A stretch of 40,588 nt of DNA from Deltaproteobacteria bacterium. GTDB taxonomy: Bacteria > Myxococcota > Myxococcia > Myxococcales > SZAS-1. Positions 17,554-25,859 of the stretch are shown here, one piece after another; position 1 is the first letter of the stretch, and the number at the start of each line of letters is the position of its first letter. The stretch is from positions 1 to 40,588 of the forward strand of contig JAFEBB010000065.1 of assembly GCA_018266075.1 (NCBI GenBank). The letters run 5' to 3'. Under the pieces are notes generated by a model. That model was not told the DNA's origin and made no database searches. It saw only the letters and a program-made list of their open reading frames with translations. The translations under genes and the position numbers were made by a program.

Positions 17554-17888
17554 AGCTCGCGCGACGAATCCTCACCGTCGAGCGCGCACTCGGTGGACCG
17601 CACTTCGTCTCCTGGGATGAGTACAACGCCGCGTACCAGCGGCTGCAGACCGCGATGGTCGCGAAGATGAAGGCGATGGCGTTCGGGGGACCCGAGCCCG
17701 TCATCGACCCGGTGCAGCGTGAGGCTGATGGACGTGTCCTCGAGCGATGGCGTCGCCAGTGCGGCATCCCTGAGTCCGACCCGAACGAGGTCAAGGCCAG
17801 GCTGGTCGAGCAATTCCGGCGAATGACCAGCAACCCGACGTGGACGTGGAGCGATGCCCACCGAAGCCCTGCGGCGGTGAATCCATGA
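17550..17888 (+). CDS. Small element protein, unknown (112 residues)
   Basis: It overlaps its neighbours by ATGA on both sides. The N-terminus (KLARRILTVERALGGPHF) shares the R/K-R-I-x3-E-x-A helix found at the start of most proteins in this cluster. The middle has SWDEYNAAYQRLQTAMVAK, and the end is Arg/Trp-rich (NPTWTWSDAHRSP). The function is unknown. Its position suggests co-translation with the A and B family proteins. Confidence 0.65.
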   Translation: MKLARRILTVERALGGPHFVSWDEYNAAYQRLQTAMVAKMKAMAFGGPEPVIDPVQREADGRVLERWRRQCGIPESDPNEVKARLVEQFRRMTSNPTWTWSDAHRSPAAVNP

Positions 17889-18124
17889 GAGCGCTGGCGC
17901 GACGAATGGAGCACGTCGAAGAACTGGCGGCGACGAAGTTCCCAGCTCGCACCAACCTGGTTACGGCGGCGAACGTCGAGGCCGTCGTGGCCCTCGGCTG
18001 CGCGGCACATGCAGAGCCCGGCGAGTACGGCCGGCTCACGATGCGCGATTGGCTGGCGCGGTTCACGATGGACGAGCTGCTCGTGCTCGAGAGGGCGGCC
18101 CTGGAACACGAGGTGTCCGGATGA
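17885..18124 (+). CDS. Small element protein, family A member 2 (79 residues)
   Basis: It overlaps its neighbours by ATGA at both ends. The N-terminal helix RALARRMEHVEELAATK is followed by VEAVVALGCAAHAEPGEYG and RLTMRDWLARFTMDELLVLE. The GCxxH and WLARF motifs align with the proteins at 17257 and 18563. It is followed immediately by a family B gene, an order repeated at 18563-19005, which suggests duplication of an A-B cassette. Confidence 0.7.
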   Translation: MRALARRMEHVEELAATKFPARTNLVTAANVEAVVALGCAAHAEPGEYGRLTMRDWLARFTMDELLVLERAALEHEVSG

Positions 18125-18309
18125 GCCCACGAGGATTCGCGAAGCGGATCGCCCGAGCCGAGCGGGCTGCGCCGCGGCCCACGCCGCCGGACACGCCCGA
18201 GCTGCGGGCGGCGTGGTGCCGAGAGAACGGGCTCCCCGAGGACACGGTGCTCATCGGCTGGCCCGGGCCGTTCGTCATCTGCCTGCCGGCAATCGACGAA
18301 CCCTGCTGA
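18121..18309 (+). CDS. Small element protein, family B member 1 (62 residues)
   Basis: After an N-terminal basic helix (SPRGFAKRIARAERAAP) it reads TPELRAAWCRENGLPEDTV and ends with a hydrophobic strand (FVICLPAI). Family B member 2 at 18823 has TPEARRAYCRDNGLPEDWV and MVIVLPPL in the same order. The C-R-x-N-G-L-P-E-D core is strongly conserved between the two. A decayed third copy is at 19838-19888. No known family is recognised. Confidence 0.7.
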   Translation: MSPRGFAKRIARAERAAPRPTPPDTPELRAAWCRENGLPEDTVLIGWPGPFVICLPAIDEPC

Positions 18310-18329
18310 GCCCGCCCTGAGGAGACGCC

Positions 18330-18566
18330 TTGAGACATCGGAATCGCGTGAAGCGCCTCGAGCACGCCTTCGGAACCGAAACCGAGGAGGAGACCTACGA
18401 GCGCGCGATGGAGAAGCAGGCGCACAACTTCGAGGTCATGGTTTGCGGCGGCACCAACCGAGAGCAGGCACTCACCAAGACCGAGGTCGCGGCGCTCCAG
18501 GCGCGGGGTACGTATGGTTTGGCGTGGATCGTGGCGTGCTCGTTCGAGCAGGAGCGACAACCGTGA
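18330..18566 (+). CDS. Small element protein, unknown (78 residues), TTG start
   Basis: This gene breaks the overlap chain with a 20-bp gap and has its own ribosome binding site, GAGGAGACGCC before TTG at 18330. It starts RHRNRVKRLEHAFGTETEEE, again a basic helix ending in LExA, and continues with ERAMEKQAHNFEVMVCGGTN and a hydrophobic GLAWIVACS segment. The stop overlaps the next GTG as GTGA. Its function is unknown. Confidence 0.6.
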   Translation: MRHRNRVKRLEHAFGTETEEETYERAMEKQAHNFEVMVCGGTNREQALTKTEVAALQARGTYGLAWIVACSFEQERQP

Positions 18567-18826
18567 AGACCATGCTCCGGCGTATCGCGAGGGCCACGGA
18601 GGCCGTCGACCTTCTCGTGCCGGTGAGGGACCTGGTCACCCGCGACGACATCGCCTGGGTCGTCGAGGTTGGCTGCGACGCTCACGCGACCGAGGACGAG
18701 CTCGGCAAGCTCGAGAAGCAAGCCTGGATGGCGAGGTTCACCGTGGCCGAGCTGGACAAGATCGTGGAGGCCGCAGGCGGCGCAGAGCAGTTCGGCCCCA
18801 ATGCAGTGGCGCGGAGGAACTCGTGA
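18563..18826 (+). CDS. Small element protein, family A member 3 (87 residues)
   Basis: The GTG start overlaps the preceding stop. The product reads KTMLRRIARATEAVDLLVP, then DIAWVVEVGCDAHATEDELG and EKQAWMARFTVAELDKIVEA. The GCxxH and WMARF motifs and the Leu/Glu helix match the family A proteins at 17257 and 17885. The stop overlaps the family B member 2 start by GTGA. Confidence 0.7.
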   Translation: MKTMLRRIARATEAVDLLVPVRDLVTRDDIAWVVEVGCDAHATEDELGKLEKQAWMARFTVAELDKIVEAAGGAEQFGPNAVARRNS

Positions 18827-19005
18827 CCCAGATGAGCAATCGGCTTGCCCTGCTGGAGAAGGCCGTTCCCAAGCCGCGCGTCGACACGCCCGAGGCGCGA
18901 CGCGCCTACTGTCGCGATAATGGACTGCCCGAGGACTGGGTGGTGCTCGGACTGGGCAGCAAGATGGTGATTGTGCTGCCGCCGTTGGATGGGCCGCCGC
19001 GGTAG
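18823..19005 (+). CDS. Small element protein, family B member 2 (60 residues)
   Basis: A GTG start overlaps the preceding stop. After TQMSNRLALLEKAVPKP, the conserved core is TPEARRAYCRDNGLPEDWV, then VLGLGSKMVIVLPPLD. It is the last gene of the coupled run. The core matches family B member 1, and the fragment at 19838-19888 matches ARRAY, RD and GLPE. This is the right-hand end of the recognisable element genes. Confidence 0.7.
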   Translation: MTQMSNRLALLEKAVPKPRVDTPEARRAYCRDNGLPEDWVVLGLGSKMVIVLPPLDGPPR

Positions 19006-19119
19006 GCGCGTGAGGACCTCGGACCATCAGTTATCTCCTACCTTCATTTCAGCGTTCAAAGATCACAGACGTTCGTCGCTCCGCTCTGGGATCCTGAGAA
19101 TTGGGGAAAGGGGGGGCCC

Positions 19120-19314
19120 ATGTCCCTGCCCAAGGCTGTTTGCGATCTCTGTGGCCTCGAGCTGGTGGCGGCGGCACGCAACGCCGATGCGATTGAGGTG
19201 GTTCGCGAGGTCTTTGCCCAGCACCTTGAAAGTTGCCAAGCGCTGTCTCGTCAGGACGCTGTATCGACTGCCGCCGACTGGGCGCGCAGAGAGCTCGAGG
19301 TCGTCACCGCGTAG
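19120..19314 (+). CDS. Small zinc-finger-like protein
   Basis: The 64-residue product starts at an ATG preceded by GGGGAAAGGGGG. It has CDLCGLEL near the N-terminus and AQHLESC about 25 residues later, giving a CxxC...HxxxC arrangement that could hold one zinc ion as in classical zinc fingers. The C-terminus is helical. It could bind nucleic acid. It is not overlapped with neighbours and may be an independent gene between the element and the truncated GAF gene. Confidence 0.6.
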   Translation: MSLPKAVCDLCGLELVAAARNADAIEVVREVFAQHLESCQALSRQDAVSTAADWARRELEVVTA

Positions 19315-19376
19315 GTGTCTCCCGGCCACCCGTGTAGAATTCGGCCCTATCTCAACGACTCTTGCCGCGGGGGCAA

Positions 19377-19829
19377 GTGGTGGTCGGCGACGAAAAAAAA
19401 CTTTGGGACCAAATCGCTCGAACTGCGCTCGACGCGTTCGGCGACGTGGCCGTCGTCACCCGAGTCGTCCGTAACGAGGGCGTCATTGCCGTCGTCGCCG
19501 TGTGCCATCGCGACCCTGTCCGCGACGAGTCGGCGCAGCGCGTGCTCGGTGAGCGGTTCCGTCGCGGCCAGGGGATTCCAGGCCGAGTCTGGGAGTCGGA
19601 ACGTGGAATTCTGCTCGTCGATGTCGACAGCGCAGCGCTGGCAGAAATTGGCCCCCCGTCTTCGCGCAACTACGTCCGCGAAGTCGGACTCCAGTCAACG
19701 ATGCTCGTACCACTGAGGCAGGCAGGCAAGGTGGTCGGCACCCTCGGAGTAGCGAGAGACCTGGGTAGGCCTCCGTACTCCGAGGACGATTTCGAGCGCC
19801 TGGCAGCGATGGCTGTCCTCGCACCGTAG
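19377..19829 (+). CDS. GAF domain protein, C-terminally truncated
   Basis: The 150-residue product has the typical GAF run RFRRGQGIPGRVWESERG, then GLQSTMLVPLRQAGKVVGTL, and PYSEDDFERLAAM. GAF domains bind small ligands or chromophores and usually precede kinase or output domains. The frame stops right after LAAMAVLAP, just where the last GAF helix should continue. It is therefore probably a fragment of a larger sensor protein cut by insertion of element DNA. GTG at 19377 or 19380, or TTG at 19362, may start it. An eight-A run lies near the start. Confidence 0.65.
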   Translation: MVVGDEKKLWDQIARTALDAFGDVAVVTRVVRNEGVIAVVAVCHRDPVRDESAQRVLGERFRRGQGIPGRVWESERGILLVDVDSAALAEIGPPSSRNYVREVGLQSTMLVPLRQAGKVVGTLGVARDLGRPPYSEDDFERLAAMAVLAP

Positions 19830-19837
19830 ATTGTCAG

Positions 19838-19888
19838 CCCTCAAAGGCCCGCCGCGCCTATTACCGCGACATCGGGCTGCCTGAGGGC
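19838..19888 (+). pseudogene. Decayed family B small-protein fragment
   Basis: Nine bases after the GAF stop, one frame reads PSKARRAYYRDIGLPEG. This matches the core of the two family B proteins (ARRAY, RD, GLPE at the same spacing). No start is present and the rest of the protein is missing. It marks element DNA beyond the last intact gene, so the right junction probably lies near here. Confidence 0.65.
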
Positions 19889-19943
19889 TCGCCCCCTCGC
19901 CAAGCAACCGAGCGCTCCCTAGCTTGGAGGCTGAAGGGGAACC

Positions 19944-21053
19944 ATGCGAGCAGCGGCCATTCAGGCACGGGGGATTCTCGCCGTGGCGGCGCTGGTGGTG
20001 GTCATTTCTGGGCTCAAGGCGGCCGCGTCGTGGGTCCTGCCCTCATTGCTTGGGCTGCTGGCGGCGATCTTCAGCTTGCCGGTCCTGCGCTGGCTCCAGG
20101 AGCGGCGCCTGCCGCGCGTCCTGGCGGTGGTGGCGACGGCGGTGTTCAACCTGGGTTGGGTTTTCGTTCTTCTGGGCGTTGTCGGCAGCTCAATCGCCAA
20201 ATTCGTCGCGGAGGCGCCCAAGTACCAGGCCCGCTTCCAGGCACTGACCTCCGGCCTGATCGCAACGCTGAACGCAAAGGGGATCGACGTCGACAAGTCC
20301 CTGGTGACCGCCGTGCAGCCGCGAAGCCTGGTCTCCTTTCTGGAGAGCCTGATTGCGGACGTCGGCAGCCTCCTCTCTCAAGGGGCCGTCATCTTCCTCG
20401 TCATGTTCTTCTTTCTGCTCGAGGCCGACCTGACGGAGTCCAAGGCGGCGTATCTCGCCTCGCGCGGCGATCCCAACCGCATGGACGGCATGCGAAAGGT
20501 CTTCGATCGACTGCAAAGCTACCTGGGCTTCAAGACGGCCATGGGACTCATCGACGGCATTCTCACCGCTGCTTTCACGGCGGTGATGGGGGTCGAGTTC
20601 GCCCCGTTGTGGGGATTGCTCACCTTCGTCTTCTACTTTGTGCCGAACGTGGGATCGCTCCTATCCACGATTCCGCCGGTGCTCGTGGCGTTGCTCCAGG
20701 TTGGTCCGGGGCGCGCCCTGGGGCTGCTCGTGGGCTATGTAATCCTGCACACGGTGCTGAACACCTTCATCGAGCCCCGGGTGGTCGGGAAGAGCTTCGG
20801 CGTCTCGCCGCTGGCCACGTTCCTGGCCGTGCCGTTCTTCGGGTGGATGTGGGGCCCCGTGGGGATGCTGCTGGCGGTGCCGCTGCTCATGGTGATTCAG
20901 ATCGTCTGCGACACCATTCCCGCAGAGCGTTGGGTGGCCGTCCTGCTCAGCTCGGAGCCCCCCGAGGCGACGACCGAGAAGCTGAGAAGGCCGACGAAGC
21001 CCAGGGGGCCTACGGCACCCTCGGGGCCACCGCCCATGCCCGTCCACCACTGA
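19944..21053 (+). CDS. AI-2E family transporter (PerM/TqsA-like membrane protein)
   Basis: The 369-residue inner-membrane protein starts at an ATG with GAAGGGGAACC upstream. N-terminal hydrophobic helices (about residues 8-60) are followed by a soluble segment (70-130). Further helices lie around residues 135-155 (FLVMFFFLLEADL), 200-255 (LTFVFYFVPNVGSLLS, IPPVLVALLQ) and 255-320, with the family motif FIEPRVVGKSFGVSP. Length and topology fit the AI-2E family. Its members export small molecules or exchange ions. Autoinducer-2 transport should not be assumed. The tail is Pro-rich. It is the first gene beyond the element. Confidence 0.9.
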   Translation: MRAAAIQARGILAVAALVVVISGLKAAASWVLPSLLGLLAAIFSLPVLRWLQERRLPRVLAVVATAVFNLGWVFVLLGVVGSSIAKFVAEAPKYQARFQALTSGLIATLNAKGIDVDKSLVTAVQPRSLVSFLESLIADVGSLLSQGAVIFLVMFFFLLEADLTESKAAYLASRGDPNRMDGMRKVFDRLQSYLGFKTAMGLIDGILTAAFTAVMGVEFAPLWGLLTFVFYFVPNVGSLLSTIPPVLVALLQVGPGRALGLLVGYVILHTVLNTFIEPRVVGKSFGVSPLATFLAVPFFGWMWGPVGMLLAVPLLMVIQIVCDTIPAERWVAVLLSSEPPEATTEKLRRPTKPRGPTAPSGPPPMPVHH

Positions 21054-21086
21054 TTTGGCTGCGCAAGCGTATCGTTCGCCAGCCCT

Positions 21087-22946
21087 TCAGTGGACGGTTC
21101 GCCGCCCGGTGAGGCTGCCCGTCGAGACGAGGTATGCCGACCGCACCAACTCGAAGTGACTGAACGCCTGCGGGAAGTTGCCCAGCTGCCGTTGCCCCCG
21201 CGGGTCGTACTCCTCCGACAGCAGCCCGAGGTCGTTGGCCAACGAAGCCACGCGCTCGAAGAGCCGCACGGCATCATCGTGCCGCCCCATCAGCTCGTAG
21301 GCGTCGGCGAGCCAGAACGAGCAGGCGAGAAAGGTTCCCTCTTCACCGGTGAGCCCATCCACGTCTCCCACGGGCCGAAAGCGCAGCACCAGGCCGTCCT
21401 GCAGCAGGTCGCGCTCGATCGCCGCGACCGTGCCCACCACCCGGGAATCGTGGACCGGGAGGAAGCCGGTGATGGGGATGATGAGGAGGCTCGCGTCCAC
21501 GTCGGTGCTTCCATAGAACTGCGTGAAGGTGTTCAGCCCCTCGCTGTAGCCCTTGCTGCACACCTCATCGACGATCTCTTGCCGGAGCTTTCGGAGGTGG
21601 CCGATGGGCTCCTTCGGATCGAGCCGCTCAATGACCTCGATGCAGCCGTCCACGGCCCGCCACGCGGCGACCTTGGACGCGGTGAACGAACGCTCGGGCC
21701 CTCGCATCTCCCAAATGCCGCGATCGGGCTTCTGCCATCCGGTTCGAAGGAACTCGCCAATGCCGAGCGCGGCGCGGAGCGTGTGCTGGGGATCGTAGAT
21801 AGAAGGGCCGAGCACGCTCGCTGCGAACCGGACGGTGTCCACCACCTCGCCGATCACGTCGAGCTGGAACTGCTCGTACGCCGCGTTGCCAATGCGAACC
21901 GGCCTTGCGCCACCGTAGCCAGTGAACCAATCGAGCTCGGCCTCCGAGAGGCGCCGCTCGCCCCGGATGCCGTACATGATCTGGGTCTGCGACGGCTCGC
22001 CTGCGATGGCCCGCGCGCTCCAGTGCCAGAACGCTTTGGCCTCCTCCTCGAGGCCGGCGACCATGAAGGCACTGAGGGCCAGCACCGAGTCGCGCAGCCA
22101 CGTGAAGCGATAGTCCCAATTCCGAACGCCACCCGGCGTCTCCGGCAAGGACGTGGTGGGCGCCGCCACGATGCCTCCCGTCGGCGCGAAGGTGCAGGCC
22201 TTGAGGGTGATGAGCGAGCGGACGACCTCCTCGCGGTACTGCGGTGGCGGCCTGATCTGGGCGCACCACCCGGTCCAATAGCTCTCCGTCTTTCGCTCGG
22301 ACTGCCAAGGATCGACGCCACCCGGCGGCGGCTCGTAGGAGCGGCCATACGTGAGAATGAACGAGCGACGCTCGCCAGCGGTCATCGTGAAGTCGAGCTC
22401 GAAGCGCGGCGGCCTGGCGTCGGAACCCGCGCGTAGGTAGAGCGCGTCCGGGCCCGCAACGGCCTGGGTGAAATCCTGTTCCTCGCTCAGCCGCGGGACG
22501 GCTCGGCCGAAGGCAAAGCGCGGCTTGAGCTCGAAGCGGACTTGCACGCCTCCGGACAAGCACTCGAGAGTGCGCACGATCTGCGGGTGCTCTTGTCCGG
22601 GTGGCATGAAGTCGATGAGCCGGAGCATCCCTCCATCGACGATGAAGTCTGTCTCCAGGATCAACGTGTCTCGGCGATAGCGCCGCCAGATCTCACGCGG
22701 GGGCGCGCTGGGGGCGATCCGCCAGAATCCGTTTTCGGCGGTGCCGAGCAGCGCCGCGAAGCAAGCGTCCGAGTCGAAGTCCGGCAAGCAGAGCCAGTCG
22801 ATCGACCCGTCGCGCGTCACCAGCGCTGCCGACCGCATGTTCCCGATCAGGCCGTGGTCCTCGATGCGAGCCTGGCGCCGCTCGACGCTCGTGGGCTTTA
22901 GCCCCCAGCGCCTCGGCGAGCCAGAAGGAAGGGCTTGTTCGTCCAT
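21087..22946 (-). CDS. Glycoside hydrolase family 15 (glucoamylase/trehalase-like)
   Basis: The 619-residue product begins near RIEDHGLIGNMRSAALVTRD and has the GH15-specific stretch FAPTGGIVAAPTTSLPE, then GGVRNWDYRFTWLRDS. A GIWEMRG motif includes the likely catalytic acid Glu. The C-terminal part has DASLLIIPITGFLPVHDSR and GTFLACSFWLADA. Members hydrolyse alpha-linked glucans or trehalose with inversion, and this short cytoplasmic-looking form lacks a signal peptide. I chose ATG at 22946. An ATG at 23000 would add 18 residues. It converges with the AI-2E gene and may take part in trehalose or glycogen use under stress. Confidence 0.9.
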   Translation of the reverse strand: MDEQALPSGSPRRWGLKPTSVERRQARIEDHGLIGNMRSAALVTRDGSIDWLCLPDFDSDACFAALLGTAENGFWRIAPSAPPREIWRRYRRDTLILETDFIVDGGMLRLIDFMPPGQEHPQIVRTLECLSGGVQVRFELKPRFAFGRAVPRLSEEQDFTQAVAGPDALYLRAGSDARPPRFELDFTMTAGERRSFILTYGRSYEPPPGGVDPWQSERKTESYWTGWCAQIRPPPQYREEVVRSLITLKACTFAPTGGIVAAPTTSLPETPGGVRNWDYRFTWLRDSVLALSAFMVAGLEEEAKAFWHWSARAIAGEPSQTQIMYGIRGERRLSEAELDWFTGYGGARPVRIGNAAYEQFQLDVIGEVVDTVRFAASVLGPSIYDPQHTLRAALGIGEFLRTGWQKPDRGIWEMRGPERSFTASKVAAWRAVDGCIEVIERLDPKEPIGHLRKLRQEIVDEVCSKGYSEGLNTFTQFYGSTDVDASLLIIPITGFLPVHDSRVVGTVAAIERDLLQDGLVLRFRPVGDVDGLTGEEGTFLACSFWLADAYELMGRHDDAVRLFERVASLANDLGLLSEEYDPRGQRQLGNFPQAFSHFELVRSAYLVSTGSLTGRRTVH

Positions 22947-23055
22947 GAAAAATCTCTTCGCTGGACTATTGGAACCGTGCTTCGCGCCGGCAAACGCCAT
23001 CCGACCGGAGAGAGGGCAGGCTGGAGCGGCGTGAGGCGAGCGCTCAGGGCCCGCC

Positions 23056-23616
23056 CTAGTGGACGGGCGGCGCGTGCTCCGCCGCGGCCTCGCGGAACGC
23101 GTTGCCCACCCGGCGGCTCAGATCCTCGAACCGACGCGTCAGCTCCGCCTCGAGCTCCTTGCGAATCACCGTCGGGCCATAGGACTGGAATGCCGAGATG
23201 AACCGCTCGCAGAGCTTGGCATCGGCCACCAGGAAGAGCGCCGAGGAGTCGCGCGGCAGCTTCTTCTTGATGTCGTCAAACCGCATCAAGTCCTCTTCGT
23301 AGCCTGAGGCCTTCTCGCCGGCCTCTATGGAGCCCTCGAGCGCAGCGAAGGGCATCAGCAGGGGACCAAAGAAGTTGGCGAGCACGTATCCGGTCATCTC
23401 CCCTGCGGAGCTGGCCGCCGAGGTGATGTCGCCCTCGCGGTAGGTGAAGGCTCGGTCCAGGAACGTGCCGCGGATCGTGACCCGTCCGATCAGGGGCCGA
23501 GAGACAACGCCCACCTCGTGAAGCCACGGCTCCTTAGTGCCCTTCTCGTCGATGACCTTGCCGAGAGTCTGTTCCGCTACGTGTGCCCCATCGAATCTCA
23601 ACGCGCAGATCTCCAT
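23056..23616 (-). CDS. DUF1269-like membrane-associated protein 1
   Basis: The 186-residue product starts at an ATG preceded by a strong AGGAGGAGATT. It begins MEICALRFDGAHVAEQTLGK, the pattern of the DUF1269 family, then has WLHEVGVVSR and RVTIRG. The middle holds a Gly/Phe-rich hydrophobic region (GYVLANFFGPLLMPFAALEG). The C-terminal half has SSALFLVADAKLCERF and an amphipathic basic helix. DUF1269 function is not established. Unlike the three others in this window it lacks an obvious glycine-zipper run. It is divergent from the DUF1269 gene at 24017. Confidence 0.7.
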   Translation of the reverse strand: MEICALRFDGAHVAEQTLGKVIDEKGTKEPWLHEVGVVSRPLIGRVTIRGTFLDRAFTYREGDITSAASSAGEMTGYVLANFFGPLLMPFAALEGSIEAGEKASGYEEDLMRFDDIKKKLPRDSSALFLVADAKLCERFISAFQSYGPTVIRKELEAELTRRFEDLSRRVGNAFREAAAEHAPPVH

Positions 23617-24016
23617 TTTCCAATCTCCTCCTGACCCCGGGTGCGAAGCGTGCTGCCCCACGAAGCTAGGCAGCCCCACATCGAAAACCCTGCCGGCCGA
23701 ACCCATGCGGGGCGAGTGTTTGCTCGCGGGTTCGTCTTCTCGCGGCCCGCCGGGTGGCCGTGGCACGCGACCTAACCTGCCGAGGCGCGCTCGGACCACT
23801 CGGTGTGGGTCGCGCGGTCCGTCCCACCCGAGGACACGACCGGGGAGGCGCCCCTGCCGCGACGAGGTGACACGCCGCCCGGCGGTCAGGCCGGCCTTCC
23901 AGGAAGCCGGGTTGGTTGCAGCCGGGACGAGCGCTCGTTGACGAGGTCACGGCGCATGCCAACCGTGGACGGTGGCCGGCGGAAGGGACCTGCGCCCCGG
24001 TCGGAAGGAACGGCCT
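23617..24016. other. 400-bp divergent intergenic region, no clear element
   Basis: The region separates two DUF1269 genes pointing away from each other and should contain both promoters. It is GC-rich with no convincing coding sequence on either strand. A TTGACG lies at about 23937 but no good -10 hexamer follows. No palindrome longer than six bases stands out. Ribosome binding sites for both genes are at its edges. Confidence 0.5.
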
Positions 24017-24820
24017 ATGAACAAGTTCGTGGTCGTCGTCGTGTCTGAGGAGTCAAAGGCCTATGAAGCGCTACAAGCCCTCCGCGCGCTTCACGATGAA
24101 GGAGAGCTCACGCTCTATGGCACCGTGGTGGCAAGGCGTGGGGCCGAGGGCAAGCTCTTCATCAAGGAGCGCAATGACGAAGGGCCCCTCGGCACGGGGG
24201 TGGGCGCGCTGACAGGCGTCCTGATCGGCGCGCTTGGCGGCCCGGCGGGCATTGCTGCGGGCTTGGCGAGCGGAGGCATCGTGGGCGCGGTGCGCGACGT
24301 GCTCCACGCCGACGTCAGCGAGGATTTCCTCGACGACATCGCACGTCGGATCAAGCCCGGCGACTTTGCGGTGATCGCCGAGGTGTCCGAGGAGTGGATG
24401 GCCCCGCTCGACACCCGGATCCAGGCGCTGGGCGGAACGGTGATTCGCGAGGGAAGGAGCGACTTCGAGGGTGAAAAGCTCCGGCAGGTGGCCGAGTACC
24501 GGAGAAAGGAGTTCGCCCAGCGAAAAGCGGAGCACGCGAGCGGCAAGGCGAAACGCATGGAGTCCCAACTGGAGGCCGACCTTCACGACGCGGAGGAGAA
24601 GCTGCGCCGCACCGCCGAGAAGGCGCGCTACAGCCTGGCCCAGACCCGCGTCGAGGCCGAAGCCAAGGTGAAGGCGCTGGAAGAACAGGCGGCCAAAGCC
24701 AAACCGGAGGTTCGCAGCGAGCTGCAGAAGCGCATCGCCGAGTTGCGCAACGACTACGAGACCCGCGAGGGAAAGCTGCGGCAGGCCTACGAGCTCACGC
24801 AAGAGGCCCTGTCGCACTAG
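24017..24820 (+). CDS. DUF1269-like protein 2 with long coiled-coil extension
   Basis: The 267-residue product starts at an ATG after GGAAGGAACGG. Residues 1-90 match DUF1269 (KFVVVVVSEESKAYEALQAL, GTVVARRGAEGKLFIK), with a glycine-zipper segment (GTGVGALTGVLIGALGGPAG) that could enter or cross a membrane. Residues about 145-267 are a long charged coiled coil (EEKLRRTAEKARYSLAQT and similar). The coiled-coil extension is unusual for the family and may mediate assembly. Its role is unknown and is plausibly in envelope or stress physiology, by neighbourhood. Confidence 0.75.
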   Translation: MNKFVVVVVSEESKAYEALQALRALHDEGELTLYGTVVARRGAEGKLFIKERNDEGPLGTGVGALTGVLIGALGGPAGIAAGLASGGIVGAVRDVLHADVSEDFLDDIARRIKPGDFAVIAEVSEEWMAPLDTRIQALGGTVIREGRSDFEGEKLRQVAEYRRKEFAQRKAEHASGKAKRMESQLEADLHDAEEKLRRTAEKARYSLAQTRVEAEAKVKALEEQAAKAKPEVRSELQKRIAELRNDYETREGKLRQAYELTQEALSH

Positions 24821-24941
24821 CTCGTCCTCGCACCTCGGTTTCGAATGTGCGCTCCCACAGCGCGCTCGACGCGAGCCAAGATGGAGGCACGTCCAGGGCG
24901 CCTTCGCGCTCACGCCAAGGATCGAAAGCGCGAGGTCACCC

Positions 24942-25859
24942 ATGCGAATCGCGCACGTCTCCGATCTCCACGTCCTTTCGAAGTTCGGCGACGAGTGGCG
25001 CCGCGCCCTCTTCAACAAGCGCATTACCGGCTACGTCAACGTGCTGATGCATCGCGGCCGGGTGTACCGTCGCGACTACCTGCGCGCCGTGCTCGCCGAA
25101 GCCGCGCGCCAGGCCGAGCACGTCGTGGTCACCGGCGACATCACCAACCTCTCGCACGAGAGCGAGTACGCCGAGGCCCGGAAGATCCTCAGCGAGTTGG
25201 GCGCGCGCGTCGAGGTGACGGTGGTGCCGGGTAACCACGACATCTACCTGCCGGAGATTGCGCAGCATCAGCGCTTCTCGCACCACTTCGAACCCTTCCT
25301 GAAGAGCGACCTGCCGGAGGCGGCGGTCGAGGTCGCGGCGGGTCGATTCCCGGTGGTCAAGCTCCGGGGCTCGGTGGCGCTGATCGGGCTCTCCACCGCC
25401 GTGCCCAGGCCGCCCTTCGTCTCGGCCGGCCGGCTCGGGAAGGCGCAGCTCGCCGCTCTGAAGTCCGTGCTCTCGCGGCCCGAGGTGGCTACGCGAACGC
25501 CGGTGGTTCTCCTCCACCACGACCCGCTCGATACGCCGGTCCGCTTCGAGCAGCTCCGTAGCGGGCTCGTCGACGCGGGCGCGCTTCGGAGCGAGCTCTC
25601 CCACCTGCGACGCGGGCTCATCCTCTTTGGCCACCTCCACGTTCGTCGCCACAGCCGGCTCGAAACCGGGGCCGGCGCGCTCGACGTGGTGTGCGCCAGC
25701 GGCGCGAGCCTGGATCACCGTGACCCGCGGGTGGCCGCGGGCTTCAACCTCTACGACATCGCCGACGATGGCGCGGTCGGCGATCTCGAGGCCTGGGTGC
25801 TCGACCCGGAGACCGAGCGCTTCTCCCGCGGCCCAATTCCGCCCGGAGGCCCGTCATGA
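24942..25859 (+). CDS. Calcineurin-like metallophosphoesterase
   Basis: The 305-residue product has all five metal-binding blocks: DLHV (D8, H10), GDITN (about 66), GNHD (about 97-100), HHD (about 190) and GHLH (about 227). These bind two metal ions in phosphodiesterases such as cyclic-nucleotide, UDP-sugar or phospholipid hydrolases. It lacks a signal peptide, so it should act in the cytoplasm. The stop overlaps the next start by ATGA, linking it to the phospholipase-D-like gene. Paired phosphoesterases suggest a joint role in phospholipid or nucleotide turnover. The substrate is unknown. Confidence 0.9.
   Translation: MRIAHVSDLHVLSKFGDEWRRALFNKRITGYVNVLMHRGRVYRRDYLRAVLAEAARQAEHVVVTGDITNLSHESEYAEARKILSELGARVEVTVVPGNHDIYLPEIAQHQRFSHHFEPFLKSDLPEAAVEVAAGRFPVVKLRGSVALIGLSTAVPRPPFVSAGRLGKAQLAALKSVLSRPEVATRTPVVLLHHDPLDTPVRFEQLRSGLVDAGALRSELSHLRRGLILFGHLHVRRHSRLETGAGALDVVCASGASLDHRDPRVAAGFNLYDIADDGAVGDLEAWVLDPETERFSRGPIPPGGPS

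Noticed and set aside
19392-19400. Run of eight A as a programmed frameshift site in the GAF gene
   Set aside because: The frame is open on both sides and no alternative frame adds a sensible domain.
19944-21053. Quorum-sensing autoinducer-2 export as the function of the AI-2E family protein
   Set aside because: The family name comes from one member, no LuxS or autoinducer genes are nearby, and many members have other roles.
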